Assembly: GCA_023238725.1 (NCBI GenBank)
Contig: CM041546.1
Location: forward strand, 14,298,483 to 14,362,482
DNA: 64,000 nucleotides
Origin: Scortum barcoo
Lineage: Eukaryota; Chordata; Actinopteri; Centrarchiformes; Terapontidae
Direction: 5' to 3'
In this document: positions 23,201 to 36,000 of the stretch, one piece after another
Numbering within the stretch: position 1 is the first letter of the stretch
Layout: each line of letters starts with the position of its first letter
Position numbers and translations under genes: made by a program
The notes under the pieces: model-generated
What the model saw: only the letters and a program-made list of their open reading frames with translations
What the model was told of the DNA's origin: nothing
The model's database searches: none

Positions 23201-26200
23201 TTTGAGTGTTACCTGAAAGTGTCAAGGTTAAAACATTTGGTTTTAAAGTGTGTTTTAGAGGTTCAGGTTTCATATATCTGCTGTTTCAACATTACAGGGT
23301 TGCACAATTGAATTTGGCTGTATAAACAGTTAAATTCTAGACAATACATACAGGTCAGATAAGAAAAAAAGGTAATACTTTATTTTATTGGTCTGTAAGT
23401 TTTAATAATCTTCTAGAGTTTCCTGAAAATAACTATTTTATTTTGTAGCAATAATAGGAAAAATAGGAAATTTCCCTGAAGGAAAACCTCCATTTAAACA
23501 TTTAAAGTTAATATACAAAAATTATTTATTTACCCTGCAACACTCTGGAGGATAAGCAGGCATAGCCAATGGATGGATAGTTTGTTAATGTATTGTTTAG
23601 TCTCCTCATATGTTGAATAGATTTTTACTTGTTGGTAAATTTTACAGTTTAAATGTTGAGCTGACTTACTATACACCAACTAAAAGAAGGTTACCCTAGT
23701 AATTAATTGTAATCAGTTTATTAAAAGTGTACCAATTAAACTCTTTCCCCAGTTTCCCTTTGGGACCAAACTAAGTCTTATTTAACACACATCTGGCGCA
23801 GAGGGGAAATGTTTCTGTTGCAGACTTTTGTCTGGCTTCTAACTTTGACTCATTTTTAAGAAACAGTTCTTTTCCTGTAATTATCGCCCAGTTGCTCGGT
23901 TCTTTTCAGAAAGCTTCTTGGAAATGATTAAGAATTTATCCAAAAATTATAGACCTATAAGATGAAGTGATACCAAAAAAGTGTTCTTTTTTAACAGATT
24001 TCACCCAGTTTTAACATAGACAGCTAGAGGTCTTTGTCCTCTAAATCACCAAATTATTGCTTGCTTGGTTTGTAAAGTTGTGTTAATTACTTCCAAGTCA
24101 CACAGCTGTCATTGACCTTTGACCTTAACAAAGAGGAAACACCCTCTGTGGACTCGTGTCACACTGACACTTCAGCGTGGTGGCGAGAACAGACAGCTGT
24201 GTGTGCATGCTGACCGTTTGCGCTCGCTTCGACACAACTAGTTGTGTGTTACAATATGTTTGATGTGGTTAAATGTGAGGTTGTGTGAGAAGACGAGTCT
24301 GAATCTGCAAGAATGTCAACAGCAGTGAAACAGATCTCATAAGTCTCAAATGTTACAGGCTACTAAAAGGGATAATGTTCACCTGCCAAATGTCCTGCAG
24401 ACTGGAATGACTGGGATGTAGACGATTAAGCCTTTAAATTTCACACGATATTGCTGCCACTCGATGTGTCTTTCCAATTACAGAGGTGGCTATAATGTAA
24501 TAATTAAACTATTAGCTGTCATATCAGTAGTTACAAGACGGCACACCATGTTAACGTTGCGAAACAGCGTCAGTAACTTGTCATTGTTTGTGTGCAAAGG
24601 TTAAAGCCCTCCATCTGTCTGTACAGCGGGCCTCCTGGGAGAGATGGGCCGAAAGAGAGACAAACAGCGTGAGAGAGAGGGAGAGGTGCGGAGAAGTGTG
24701 TCAGTGAACATTGGGTCACACTGCCGCTAAATTTATCCACGAGTAAGGTTTCACCTCAGGGGTGGGGGGTTGGATGGATGGGGACAAAGGGTGGTGAGAG
24801 GGAAAGTTTCAGAGGGGGAAGAGCGAGGGAGAAAGGTGAAAGGCTGCACTCAAGAGTTCAGTCGTAGGTGAGACAGCTAGGAAAAGAAAGTACCAAAACC
24901 TCATTTCCCAAAAGCCTCTCAAGGCTATGGTGATATTAACACATACTCATAATTGGACCAACATTATCTTTGCCCCAAGGATCGTGGTTGAGAACACAAC
25001 AAAGTGCAACAATCAGCTGCGGCTGCTCCAAATGGATCCTAAATGTGGTTTTGTGGCTCATCGTTACCGCCAACAGACTGCAAATTATTTACAAAAACTT
25101 CAATTAGCTTGAGCAGTGCAGGCATTTAGTTCAGCTAATTCAGTTTTGTTTAATTTGGATAAAGAATGACTGAAGCATTTTGTGTATGTTGCATTGAAAT
25201 GGCTCATTCCTCCCAAGCAAAAACAATCCTGATGTGATTGACCTGAAAATGAGATCATATTAGAGTCTAATGACAGTAATGTAAGTGAAAATATTGGTGG
25301 TGTTGGTTTCAGGGGTTTAGGGTGCTGACTGTTTAACAACAGGAGTACAGGTGTAATTAACAACATTAAAAATGGTTCTGTTCCATTATGGCGTGCAGGC
25401 TTCAGGGCCCCGGTAATATACATGTTGGCCTGTGCTGGCGGTGATTAGTGTGATCCGTTACACCCGTGCTTTTCCTGCTATGACAAGTTAAAATGTCTGC
25501 TGTGAAAAGTGCATTACATCATTCCTGATCTGAGTCCTTGGAGACCTTCGCTCCCCCCTCTCTGTTCCTGTGACCTCTCTGTTATCCACTCCGAAAATGC
25601 CGAAAAAGGACTTGCAGGATTAGGTCATATTGGTCACATTGTATACTGATGCTGGCTATAAGAAGGAGAGAAGTTTAAAAATTACATTAAATTAGATCAG
25701 GTCCATTTCTCGGGTTGTCAGGCTCACCTTTTACTTCCATCCATTCATTTCCTACCTACCCAGATCACTCATAGTGTGCCCCAACATGCATCGGGTAAAA
25801 GACAGGAAAACACCTTGTGGAAGACGCCAGTCTGGTTCAGGGTAAGGCGAAATCAGACACATTTATTCTCCCATTTGCCTATATCATGTTGAAATTGAAA
25901 TAAAATTGTGTTATTTTCAAGCTGACAGGCAGCGCTCCACATCCAGGGCCGATGGGAGTTGCAGGTGATAAAGCGTCCAATCTCAGCTCACGCGGAGTTA
26001 AATAAAACACCACAGTCCAACTGAACCCTGCTGTTTTACAACAGATAAATGCAAAGAGTTACCTGGCGGGACAGAAAACCAGCAGCACTCTGGTCTCTAA
26101 AGACCCACAAACCACGTGAGAATTACTGGGTCACAACAGAACAGTCCCTGACCCATTTTTAGTTCCCACAGTTAAAAGAGAGCAACTTGACTTAATACAG

Positions 26201-26948
26201 ATAGACCAGAAACCAGGTCTTATTTTTTCTTAATGTCAAATTTAAATATTTATCTTTCTATTCATAGTTTCTGAGCAAGTTTAATGTTTAAAAGTCACAT
26301 TTCACAATAAAATGTATTGCTTAGCTGTAAATTACATTGCCTGAGTTTATGTTTTTGTCATAACTTGAGCAACCATATTTGAGCATTCAGTGCCAAAAAC
26401 AAATGTTGATGATGATATTGTATACTGTGCTAGAGCCCAGTCAGGCTTTAGTAAAGCATGCTATCTATGCTGCAGGCACTTAAAGTACAGTAGAGTATTA
26501 TCCAGACTGCCCCACACAATGTTAATATGGTTATGGTCTCCGCTCACTCAGCAGGTATTATGTTCATACCTTAAGCTTGTGTCCTGCCTGCCTGGTATCA
26601 TTTATGATCCTGCTGCAGGAATCTGCTGGATCGGCCGCCTGACTGGGAATCCACCCCTCTGAATTAAGAGCTGCTGACAATTTATTGTCAAGCTTCAAGT
26701 GTCTGTATTAACCTCTACTGCCCCCCCCTCCCCGTGTGTGTGCATGTGTGTGTGCTGCACTGGCCATACCTGTCAGTCACTGGGGTCTATACTGCATGGA
26801 GGCAGGTACAGCAGGTATAGTCGCTGTCCGTCACACCGGCGACAGGAAAGGACAGATGTAAGACAAAGATATCCAGAGAGGGAATTGCAGAATATTAAAG
26901 ACACACCAGAGAGTGAGCGGCGCCCTGCAGGAGGAACGGCTGGAAAGA
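20201..26948. other. intergenic region between casp2 and clcn1
   Basis: I find no convincing coding exon. Contents are a CA/CG alternating tract at about 20542-20565, a TG repeat at 21263-21286, a GA-then-GT tract at 21591-21627, and a long pyrimidine-rich stretch at about 21780-22330. Open frames here are short and lack recognisable domains. The block at about 21100-21230 (QPYGGCPPNPHRYHYHP) follows an acceptor-like TTGCAG but has no partner exon. Confidence 0.45.
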
Positions 26949-27002
26949 TGAGGGAGCGGATCAACACTTTTGAAACAGTTCTGAACATAGATCAGTTTCT
27001 GG
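26949..27002 (+). other. possible alternative first coding exon of clcn1
   Basis: An ATG with A at -3 opens an 18-codon frame (MRERINTFETVLNIDQFL). It ends exactly at a strong donor, CTG|GTAAGG, in phase 0. That is the phase needed to join clcn1 exon 2 at 32153. It is one of two such candidates; the other is at 30066. No conserved residues support it. Confidence 0.25.
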
Positions 27003-30000
27003 TAAGGTTTATCATCTTGCATATTGAAGTGTTTTGCTCCTAAAGTCTGAGGAGTTTTGTGATGCATTTATTAGATGTAGAAGAGGGCTGCTTTTGTACT
27101 GCCTCTCGTGTGTTTATGGACTTTAATTTTCAAAAAATTCAAGTTTTGCTATGACTTATGACACGTAAACCAGCTTTAGACAGGATGAAAGGGCCTCCAC
27201 GGTGGTTTTTTCCTGGATGAATTTCCTGGATCTTGGTGTGCAGTTGAACTGTGGGCTCATGCATAACACATGGAAGTTCCCCTTTTATTTTTCTCTTTTG
27301 GTCGCGCCGACATGCCTTAATTAGAACATGACAGCTTGAACAGTGTTTGGACGAGGCATGGAAATGTTATTGTGCTGGTTAATTAGTGTATTCATATGGA
27401 GACATGCACTTGTGTCTCTGTGTCTGTGTGTGTGTGTGTGTGTGCGTGTGTGTGCGTGTGTGTGTTGGTTGGAAGGGAGAATTGGTGGTGTGTGTGTGTG
27501 TATCAGTAAGGGGGGGGGTAATCTCCTGATCTATCCGTCAGTGAGCGGGTTTGATTTTATCATTAACCTTGTGCTTTGGGACAAGGCTGTATTGTTGTAA
27601 GGCCTCGCCACACACACACACACACACAAACATTAATTTAGCATGCTCATAAACACACACAAACACAAACTTAGCATGCTTAAGAACCCACATAAAGACA
27701 CGCACAGATATTTATGAATATGTAGTGCTGACTCTCTCATGAGGGACACAGGAATGTGCTTTTATTTTTTTTTAATTAACTCTCAATGTCATACTGCCCT
27801 TCAACCCCGGCAATCTATTAGCAGCTCTCGCTTTGACCGAAGCTCTCCCTCTCTTTCCCACAGCAAGCTTGTATCTGTTTTTGTTTGCACTTGAAGCTGT
27901 TTCCTACCTCTTGGATTTCCAGTGTTTTACAGGAGTACATGTAAAGCAGGCTCTTGAAGGGCAGATGCATGAATGAATTCAAAGCTCTTGACATCTCATC
28001 GGGATAATTTAACACAGGGTTTGTATTCCTAGCAAAGCCAAGTGGGGGAATGGTTTACATTTTTCCATTTTCTTCATCCCGCAGGATTTGCAATAAGCAC
28101 AACATTAGAAGTTAATGTTCTTACAGTAGAGCACGAGAAACTAATAATGAGCTGTGTGAGTGTCAGAGCTGTACTGTAACGCCTGACTACTTTCATGTGT
28201 CCGTAGAGAGAGAAAAGTGCATGAGAATAATAAGAGCCACGAGGGGAGGTAGAGGGAAGAGTAAATTGGTACGAGCACAGGAGAGAGAGGAGTATGGAGA
28301 GGAGTATGGAGAGGGTGACATATCCTCTGGTGATCTTGACTCGGAGGGGAAGTGTCACTCCACAGTTGGAGAGCCAGATGATGTTCAAAAAGCGTGTGAA
28401 AGTTGGGGAAACAGCAGTTTCTGATGTCACGTTTTGGCCCAAGGTTACGCGGTGACATAAAGGTAAACACCAGGTTGAGAGATGGAGACAGCAGAGTCAC
28501 CTGACTTCAATGAACCGCAGCTTTCAATGTCTCTCTCACGCTGTCTATTATTTGTCTTGTCCTGTCCCCCTCTTTCACATTCGTTTCTGCATTGACAGTT
28601 CAGAGGGTGACTTTTATTGGCAATAGATCAGCGCTGCAATTTAGTTAAATGGTCACAAAAAATGTAAAACATCAGTCACAGTTTCACAAAGTTCAAGGTG
28701 ATGTCATCAAATGTTTTTCTATGTCCAAAAAAACCCACAAAAATTCAAATTTCAATGATGAAAAACAGTTAATCCTCACATTTGAGGAAGTGTAGTTGGT
28801 GAAGCCTTTGGCATGTTTGTTTGATAAATGATTAATTGATTATTAAAATAGTAAGTGATTCCTTTCCTGCCCCTCAGCTAATTGTTACAGCATGAGAATG
28901 AGAATACATTTTTATCTGTTTTTTATATAAATATTAATGAATGCACTAGAAAAAAAATAATATTAATGCTTAGTAGCATTTTGTGATTAACAGAATTTTT
29001 ATCATTTACTTACACTGTGTGCTTAACATTCAAATGATGCAATTAAAGATAAATAAATAAATAAATGTATACATGTGTACAAATATGGAGAAAAAAAAAC
29101 AACAAGAAACAAGAAAAAGAGACAAACACAAGCACAAAAACATAGAAATTGCTTTTAAAGAAAGGAAAGCAAAAGAAACAGTCTGCAGTTTCATCTCTGG
29201 ATAAATGATTAAAGCACCATAAATATTTTAGAAACAAAAGCGAGTCTTTAGCAAAAGAAGGTCCTGATGGGAGACTCCACCAATTTTAAAGTTAAAAGTC
29301 TGTTTACTACTACTGCTGCGTGAAGTCTAAGAAATGTCCTCAAGTAATGTCACTCAAGTAAGCATTGGCTGGGTCTCGTCCCTTCTTGAAGCACAACATG
29401 CCTGACACTAACTCAACTGTCGAGAACTGCATTGTGGGAGGTTTCATGTTTTGACAAGGAGGAAGAACAAATTCACGTGTTCTAAATCAGTAGTACTGAA
29501 GTGAAATTGATCATTGGAGTGCTTTTAATGGATGCCATTCATTTCAAGTTTGCCATTTAAAATAGTAATCATGACCTTTATTTAACAACCCGAGTTAGCC
29601 AACATCTGTTTATTAACTACCTAACTAGTTAACCAAAGAAATATTCAGTATAAAATGCGGCTTTACATGATTAATTAAATACACTAGCGTAAAAAAAAAA
29701 AAAAAGCTATTCTCTTTTCACAAAATAAAAGTACTGACTATTTGACAGCATGTTTCATGTCATAAAACTGTCAAGCAACTAGGGAACAAAATTTAAAATA
29801 CATTTAAGATCAACATAAATTAATGCAAAAGCTACCCGAGGACCATACTGGAGGAGGAAAAATGATGTGAATGGGTGGGACAGTGCACAGGTCCCTCTCG
29901 TTACTGTCCCTGGTTTTGATGGCGCCTGGTGCCAGCGCCTGTTTGATGATGTTGATGGATTAATGCTTTGGTGTTAATGTGTAGTGCAGCGGTGGTGTTG

Positions 30001-30065
30001 GTGGTGGTGAGGTCGTCTGCAGTGTCAGACAGTAGACAGAACAGGAGCAGAGCTGCTACGCCGTC
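27003..30065. other. region upstream of the likely clcn1 exon 1
   Basis: No other coding exon was recognised. It contains TG-rich microsatellite blocks at about 27425-27510 and a CA run at about 27609-27627. The part next to 30066 is presumed clcn1 promoter and 5' UTR, but I could not identify a TATA box or a convincing muscle-factor cluster by eye. Confidence 0.4.
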
Positions 30066-30092
30066 ATGCTACAGACAACTGATGAGGAGCAG
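30066..30092 (+). other. likely first coding exon of clcn1
   Basis: ATG followed by eight codons (MLQTTDEEQ) ends at CAG|GTAAAA in phase 0, matching exon 2. Joined to LYGEYREQLGSFA it resembles the N-terminus of ClC-2 (an EQ...YG segment). The exon is too short to be proved by similarity; 26949-27002 is an alternative. Confidence 0.5.
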
Positions 30093-33000
30093 GTAAAAAC
30101 ACAAGGACCAAAGGCTTCATCTGTTTTGTTTTGTTTTTTCCTCTGCCAGAACTTAATAAGACAGTCCAGTCTTTTTTCTTTAATCTCCAGAAGTTATTGT
30201 CTGGTATCTGTTGACATATTCTTAATTTCCTTTTTCTAATAATAGCAACTAGATTCAGGATTTGCATATTCGATGTTTAAGCCTCTATCATTAGTTTAGA
30301 TATTTGTATATTAAAAGAATTTAAAGAACAAATGAATCGTGTTAAATGTAGAAATGTGTTTAAAACAGCAAAACCTGCATTTCTATCAATCTGAAGGTAA
30401 ACCGGTTTACAGAAGGAATAAAAAAAAAAAACCTGTCTTTTTTTAGTTTCTTTATTATTTTGTAATGCAGAAAAATAACAAGCACAAACTTGAAAGAAAG
30501 ATTATACATCTATGTCATGATTGCAATCACATGAGTTGTTGTGATCATATCCTTTTTGTATTAGCCTAAAACCCTAAATCATTTCAATTCTGAGTCACAG
30601 CTCAAATTCAAATTTCATGTGTGTTTTTCAGCAGATAAGAGGGTTATGTGAGATTAAATGTTAATGGAGCCAATATTATAAAAAGCAATTACTATAAGAT
30701 ATTGAAACCCTGACATATTAGACAGTATAGTTAACATATTATCACATGTGCCTTTACACATGAGCAACAAAGACAACGCATCCGATTTTTGTTTCTTCAC
30801 TTCACATCTGCATCCTTGTCTTTGTAGCAAACGCTGTGATTCTGGCAGCAAACCGGGGTAAGACTAACAAATGATTTATGGAGGTAATATTCCACCAGGC
30901 AGGTCTTTGCACGATGCTAAACAATTAAAATTGAGAACAGTGGTTTGCATTTCTTTGTATAACTCATCACTGGCCCACTGCTCTGGTTGTACAGCGTAAG
31001 TACAAAGGTGAGGGCTCATAAAGGCTGTTAGCGGCTGTGGCATTGTTCTGGATAACACTTTTGTGGTTTGTAGTGTTTACCAAGGTTTAAAATAACTTGC
31101 TACATGATTCAGAGGCATCAAAAGTTTGCAAGAGCCTTTAACTGCTGGCCACCTGCTATGTGGTGTATTCATGTATTAATTATAAACTTCTATATCAGTC
31201 ACTTTGTCATGTGGTTGTAGTGACTCATGTGTTACAGTGGACTGGTTGTGTAAATCAGTTTTTTTTTTTTATGCAGATTGCACGCACTTGTCTGAGTTTT
31301 TTTGTTTCCTTTTTTTAACATTTTCATGTCAGATGAGATTGGAGATAGTTGATGCACTTTTATATTATTATCAGTAGATGTAATTATGGGTACTTACCTC
31401 AGCTTTCCTCCTCTGGTCCTGGGCCTCATGGTTGGATGTGTCAGCTCCTCTTTCCTGTGTGAACATGAGACAGAAATGTGTGGCAGCCAGCCCTCCTTAT
31501 GATTTAGGCTCTTGCTTTTGCGGTGTGGTGGGATGCATGTGATCTGTAGGTTTCAGTTGCACACCGTGGCTGCACCTAAATCCGCAGTATTTTACAGCTT
31601 CTATGGTTTTAACGAGCGCGGTGCAAACTGATCACACTGGATTACAGGGTATCGTGTTTTCCGACCAAGTGCGTGTTATTGTGTGTGTGTGTGAGTGTGT
31701 GTGAGTGCATGAGATTGTAAAGTGCACACATAGTCGGAAGGGGAAGATGTGGAATGTCCTCTCTTCCAGGATCTCTTCCTCTGGTTCCTCTCCAGCCCCT
31801 GCCTCCTCTCAGGGAGGGGTTTTTCCGATCTCTATGCCCGTTTTGTCTATTTCTGTCTGCCAGGGGTATTCAGGTTGGTGTGTATCCCTTACACACACGC
31901 CACACATTCCCCATCTCTTTCTCGTTATCTCAAGACTCTTCGCACTGGATCTAGTTTTATCCTTCTCCCGAGGCTCAGTTGTCAGAGGTATTTCTCCTTC
32001 TCTTCCATCTCTTCTTCTCCTTTCCCTCCCTCCTTTAATGTCTTGCATCTCGTTTTCCTTCACCACAATCCTGAGAGGCCAAAGAAACGTATGAATTTCT
32101 GTGACTTTTTGTTTCATAGTGATTGTCAGTGTCCCCCCCTCCTCTCTTACAGCTGTATGGAGAGTACAGGGAGCAGCTGGGAAGCTTTGCCCGACGGGAG
32201 GCTGCCCGTTTGCTGACAGAGAGACAATGGAGGCGACAGGCAGGGGACAACGCCACTGGCCGCAAAGGGCACGGCCGGTGGCATCACCACCATCATCACC
32301 CTGCGACCTTGGAGTCGCATCAAAGCCACGCCTCCTCCACCAAGAAGCCTCGCCCCTACTCCAAATGCCAAGGTGACCAGCAGGAAGGTTATTTTGCTCA
32401 AACCCAAATGTTCCGATACTTTACAAAAGGCATCTCATGGTCATGTTTTAGCGGTTGCCATGACACCTCATGTGGTAACCAGGAAACAGAAGGGGAAATG
32501 AACAAAATACCTTTAATTTAAGTAAATACAGTTTTGAGTTACTAGCACTTCACCTCTGTTTTTTTCTTTCATGATAAACACTTTTATCACACTACGTTCT
32601 GGAGTGAGCAGCTTTCATCCGACGGCATCAGTTACTGGTTACTTTGCACATTATGATTTTACATGCAACATGATGAGCTCATAAAACATGATGCACCGAT
32701 GTCGTTTAATTAGGCTGGCAAACAGAACATAAAGCAGTTGGACTCAGCACCACCTAGACTTGGTCGTAGTCAAACTGAGGTCATGAACACCTTCATGTGC
32801 CCCACCAACACCTCTTTAAAGTAAAAATGTGATATTTGGATTTTTCAACTGTTCAGTTATATTTTATTGCACAAACACAAAGGTCTGACAGCTGCAGGGA
32901 TTAAAAAACACAGGATATTTAATATTTATCTGTCTCAGTCTAAAAGATATGAAATGGCCAGCAAAATAAACTTTACCTCAAGTTACACAGCCTCAGTTCT

Positions 33001-36000
33001 TTCACCTGCAGTAAATGATTTAAACACATTGTCAGTACCAGTGAATTTCTCCGTCCTTTTTGTGTTCTGTGTGTTTTTCTTTGAACAAAACCGTTTCCAG
33101 AGAAAGCACGCGCCTCCATTTGTAAATGTCAAAATTACCCACAAACATCCACATCATTCTGCTGACATTTTACGTGGTCCTGTGATGAGCTGAGGCATCA
33201 TTACCGTAACCGTCATCACACTGAATGATTTCCTCCCAGGCATCGCTACAATAACTAACTGTCAGTAATTAAATCAAGTGATAAATTGATTCAAGATGAA
33301 TCATTAATTTTTATCTCTCTGTCCCAGATTGTTTTGCCCGTGTGCGGCGGTACATAGTGACCAAGATGGGGGAGGACTGGATATTCCTGGTTCTTCTGGG
33401 ACTCACTATGGCTCTGGTTAGCTGGAGTATGGACTATGCCAGTGCCAAGAGCCTGCAAGGTACCACAGGCCAAGGTCATGGGGATTATACTTATACTCCT
33501 GTGTGTAATGCATTGTGTCTGTCCCCTTTCCTTTTTCTAATTCAGCTGTTTTTCTTGACTTTCAGCCTATAAGTGGATACACGGGGAGCTTAAGGGCAAC
33601 GTGCCGCTCCAGTACCTCGCCTGGGTTACCTATCCCATGATCCTTGTCATGTTCGCCTCACTCTTCTGTCACCTGGTTTCCCCACAGGCCATCGGTAAGC
33701 TCTCCATTACCTGTTAGCATCTGTTATCGTCTCTCAGCATATTTTTTTTCCTCTTTTTTTTTTTTTTTTTACCTCTTTCTGTGTGTTTTCCTGTTGCAAG
33801 ATAACTGTATTTTAACTCTTTCTTATTAACTGCACCCGCCATCCTATCGCTCGACATCTAGCCTGCTTCTCCATCTTTCTTTCTGTTACAGGTTCTGGTA
33901 TTCCTGAGCTGAAAACCATCCTGAGAGGTGTAGTGCTGAAGGAATATCTGACCCTCAAGGCCTTCATAGCTAAGGTCATTGGACTGACTGCTGGCCTGGG
34001 CAGTGGCATGCCAGTGGGCAAAGAAGTAAACAAACCCCCTTTTCATCTCTTTACTATGAACTTTTCTCTGTATCTATCACCATCCATTGATCCAGCATCA
34101 CTTTCATCATCTTCCATCCTTTCATGTTCTTTCTTCCTCCACCACTCTATCCGCTCTGTCTCCAAGCTTGGAGGATAATAAATCATCCTCTGTCATGTTT
34201 TTCCTCTCTCCCTCGTCTATCAAGATTGAGACAAATTATTCCTCAGCAAAGGAATACATTCATTTTTCCCATTACAGTAGCAGGGCAACTGTCACATCCA
34301 GCAATTATACAGTGATTTATCTGTTCTGATACAACATGTCCCAGTTTAGACTCCCTGTGTTACAGACAATAGTCAGTGTCTGAGTGGATTACATTACATG
34401 TCGCTCATCTGTGTCAGTGATTTCCTCCCGTCACCTCCAGGGTCCGTTTGTCCACATCGCCAGTATCTGTGCCGCAGTGCTGAGTCGATTCATGTCCATC
34501 TTCTCTGGAGTCTATGAGGTAAGCCGAGGCCCTGACCAAAACAGACCGCATTACCCATAAGCTTCATCTCCTCGCAGACCAAAGTCTGTGCACTAATGGA
34601 GATGCTGACTTTTCCCATCATAACTTGCTCTGTCATAGTTTTGTTGTAATTACAGGGTTCCTACTTGGACATTAAATACATATTTTTTGTCAGATTTAAG
34701 AAAATACATTGTTTTGGTTATTAGCTGTGCTAGTAAAAAGGCTCAAAACATGGCAATGTGTGTTAGTCTGTCCACCACTGTGGTCCAGACTGAGATATCT
34801 CAACAACTGCTGGCTGCATTTCCATGACATTTTGTTAAGATATTCATCAAATTAAGTATCATTAAGATGTTGGGGCTCCTCTGACTTTTCCTCCAGCTCT
34901 ACCATTAGGTTTACATTTGTGGTTGTGACTAAAATATCTCAAAAACCATAGTATGGATTACAGGAATGAAGTTTGGTGCACACATTCATGTCCCCTTCAG
35001 AATGAATTGTAATAACTTTGGTGATTGGCTGACATCATCTCAGCCCATCATCTGGTCAAAATTCAATTTTGTCCAATCATACACCCAATAGAAAAACGTC
35101 CCATTGGACCCAAAGTCCATCTCTCCAACAACCCTTAATGCTGATGGATAGGTAAATCGGTTGTTGGAGCAACAAGACTTTGTTTTCGGTATAACAGCAT
35201 GTCAGGCAGATGGGCCTAATTTTCTGTTGGGCTGTTGGACTAATGGGATGTCAGAACAATGTTATGGCATTGGTCAGCATTTCATCCATGTCTAAACTTA
35301 ACTTTTGCTCATTGTAAACATGTTAGCATGCTGAATTTAGTGTTTAGGTAAAACACCACTGTGTGCTCACCAAAATGATTGCACACAGTCCCTCTGTTAT
35401 ATCAACCCTTTTTAAGAATTATTTTTAAGAATTTTTTAAGAATTTATTTTTTTTGATTATTTTCTTTCTTTTTAATTCACAAGGTTTTAAATGACAAATT
35501 AGGCTTCTACTCTATGATCTTGCCAAACATGCCTATTTTGAGTCCGTGAAATTCATTTAAAGGTCCTTGAATTTGATATTGTTGGATAAAGTGGGAACCC
35601 TGTGACTGTTGTCCTCTCCCATCTGTCTCTCTCCCACCCAGCTCACGCCCTCCCCTCCCCTCCCTGTTTCCCTTGTGTCTTTGTTTTGGCTCGCCCCCTC
35701 GCACCTCGTCTGTGTTTGTGTCTCACTGTATTAATAGTGTGATGGTAATGTCTGGCATGTGTATTAACAGTGACCTCCCATCTCCCTCCTCCCCTGCTCT
35801 CTCTCTCTCTATATCTCCACCTCCCCTTGGCTTTCTCATTCATCGCTGCTCACCTGCACCTCCCCCACCCCACCCCTCCCTACCCATCTCCACCACTGAC
35901 CCTTAACCCCAGAATGGCACCCATAACCAGGACCTGTTGGTGTGTGCGTGTGCCGTGGGAGTGGCCACCTGTTTCGCTGCCCCCGTGGGAGGCAAGTCCC

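Noticed and set aside
35913..35991. Exon 7A as a dead exon relic
   Set aside because: The frame is open, phases fit, the acceptor is strong, the donor is a consensus GC donor, and the residues stay channel-like, so decay is not the best explanation in this species.
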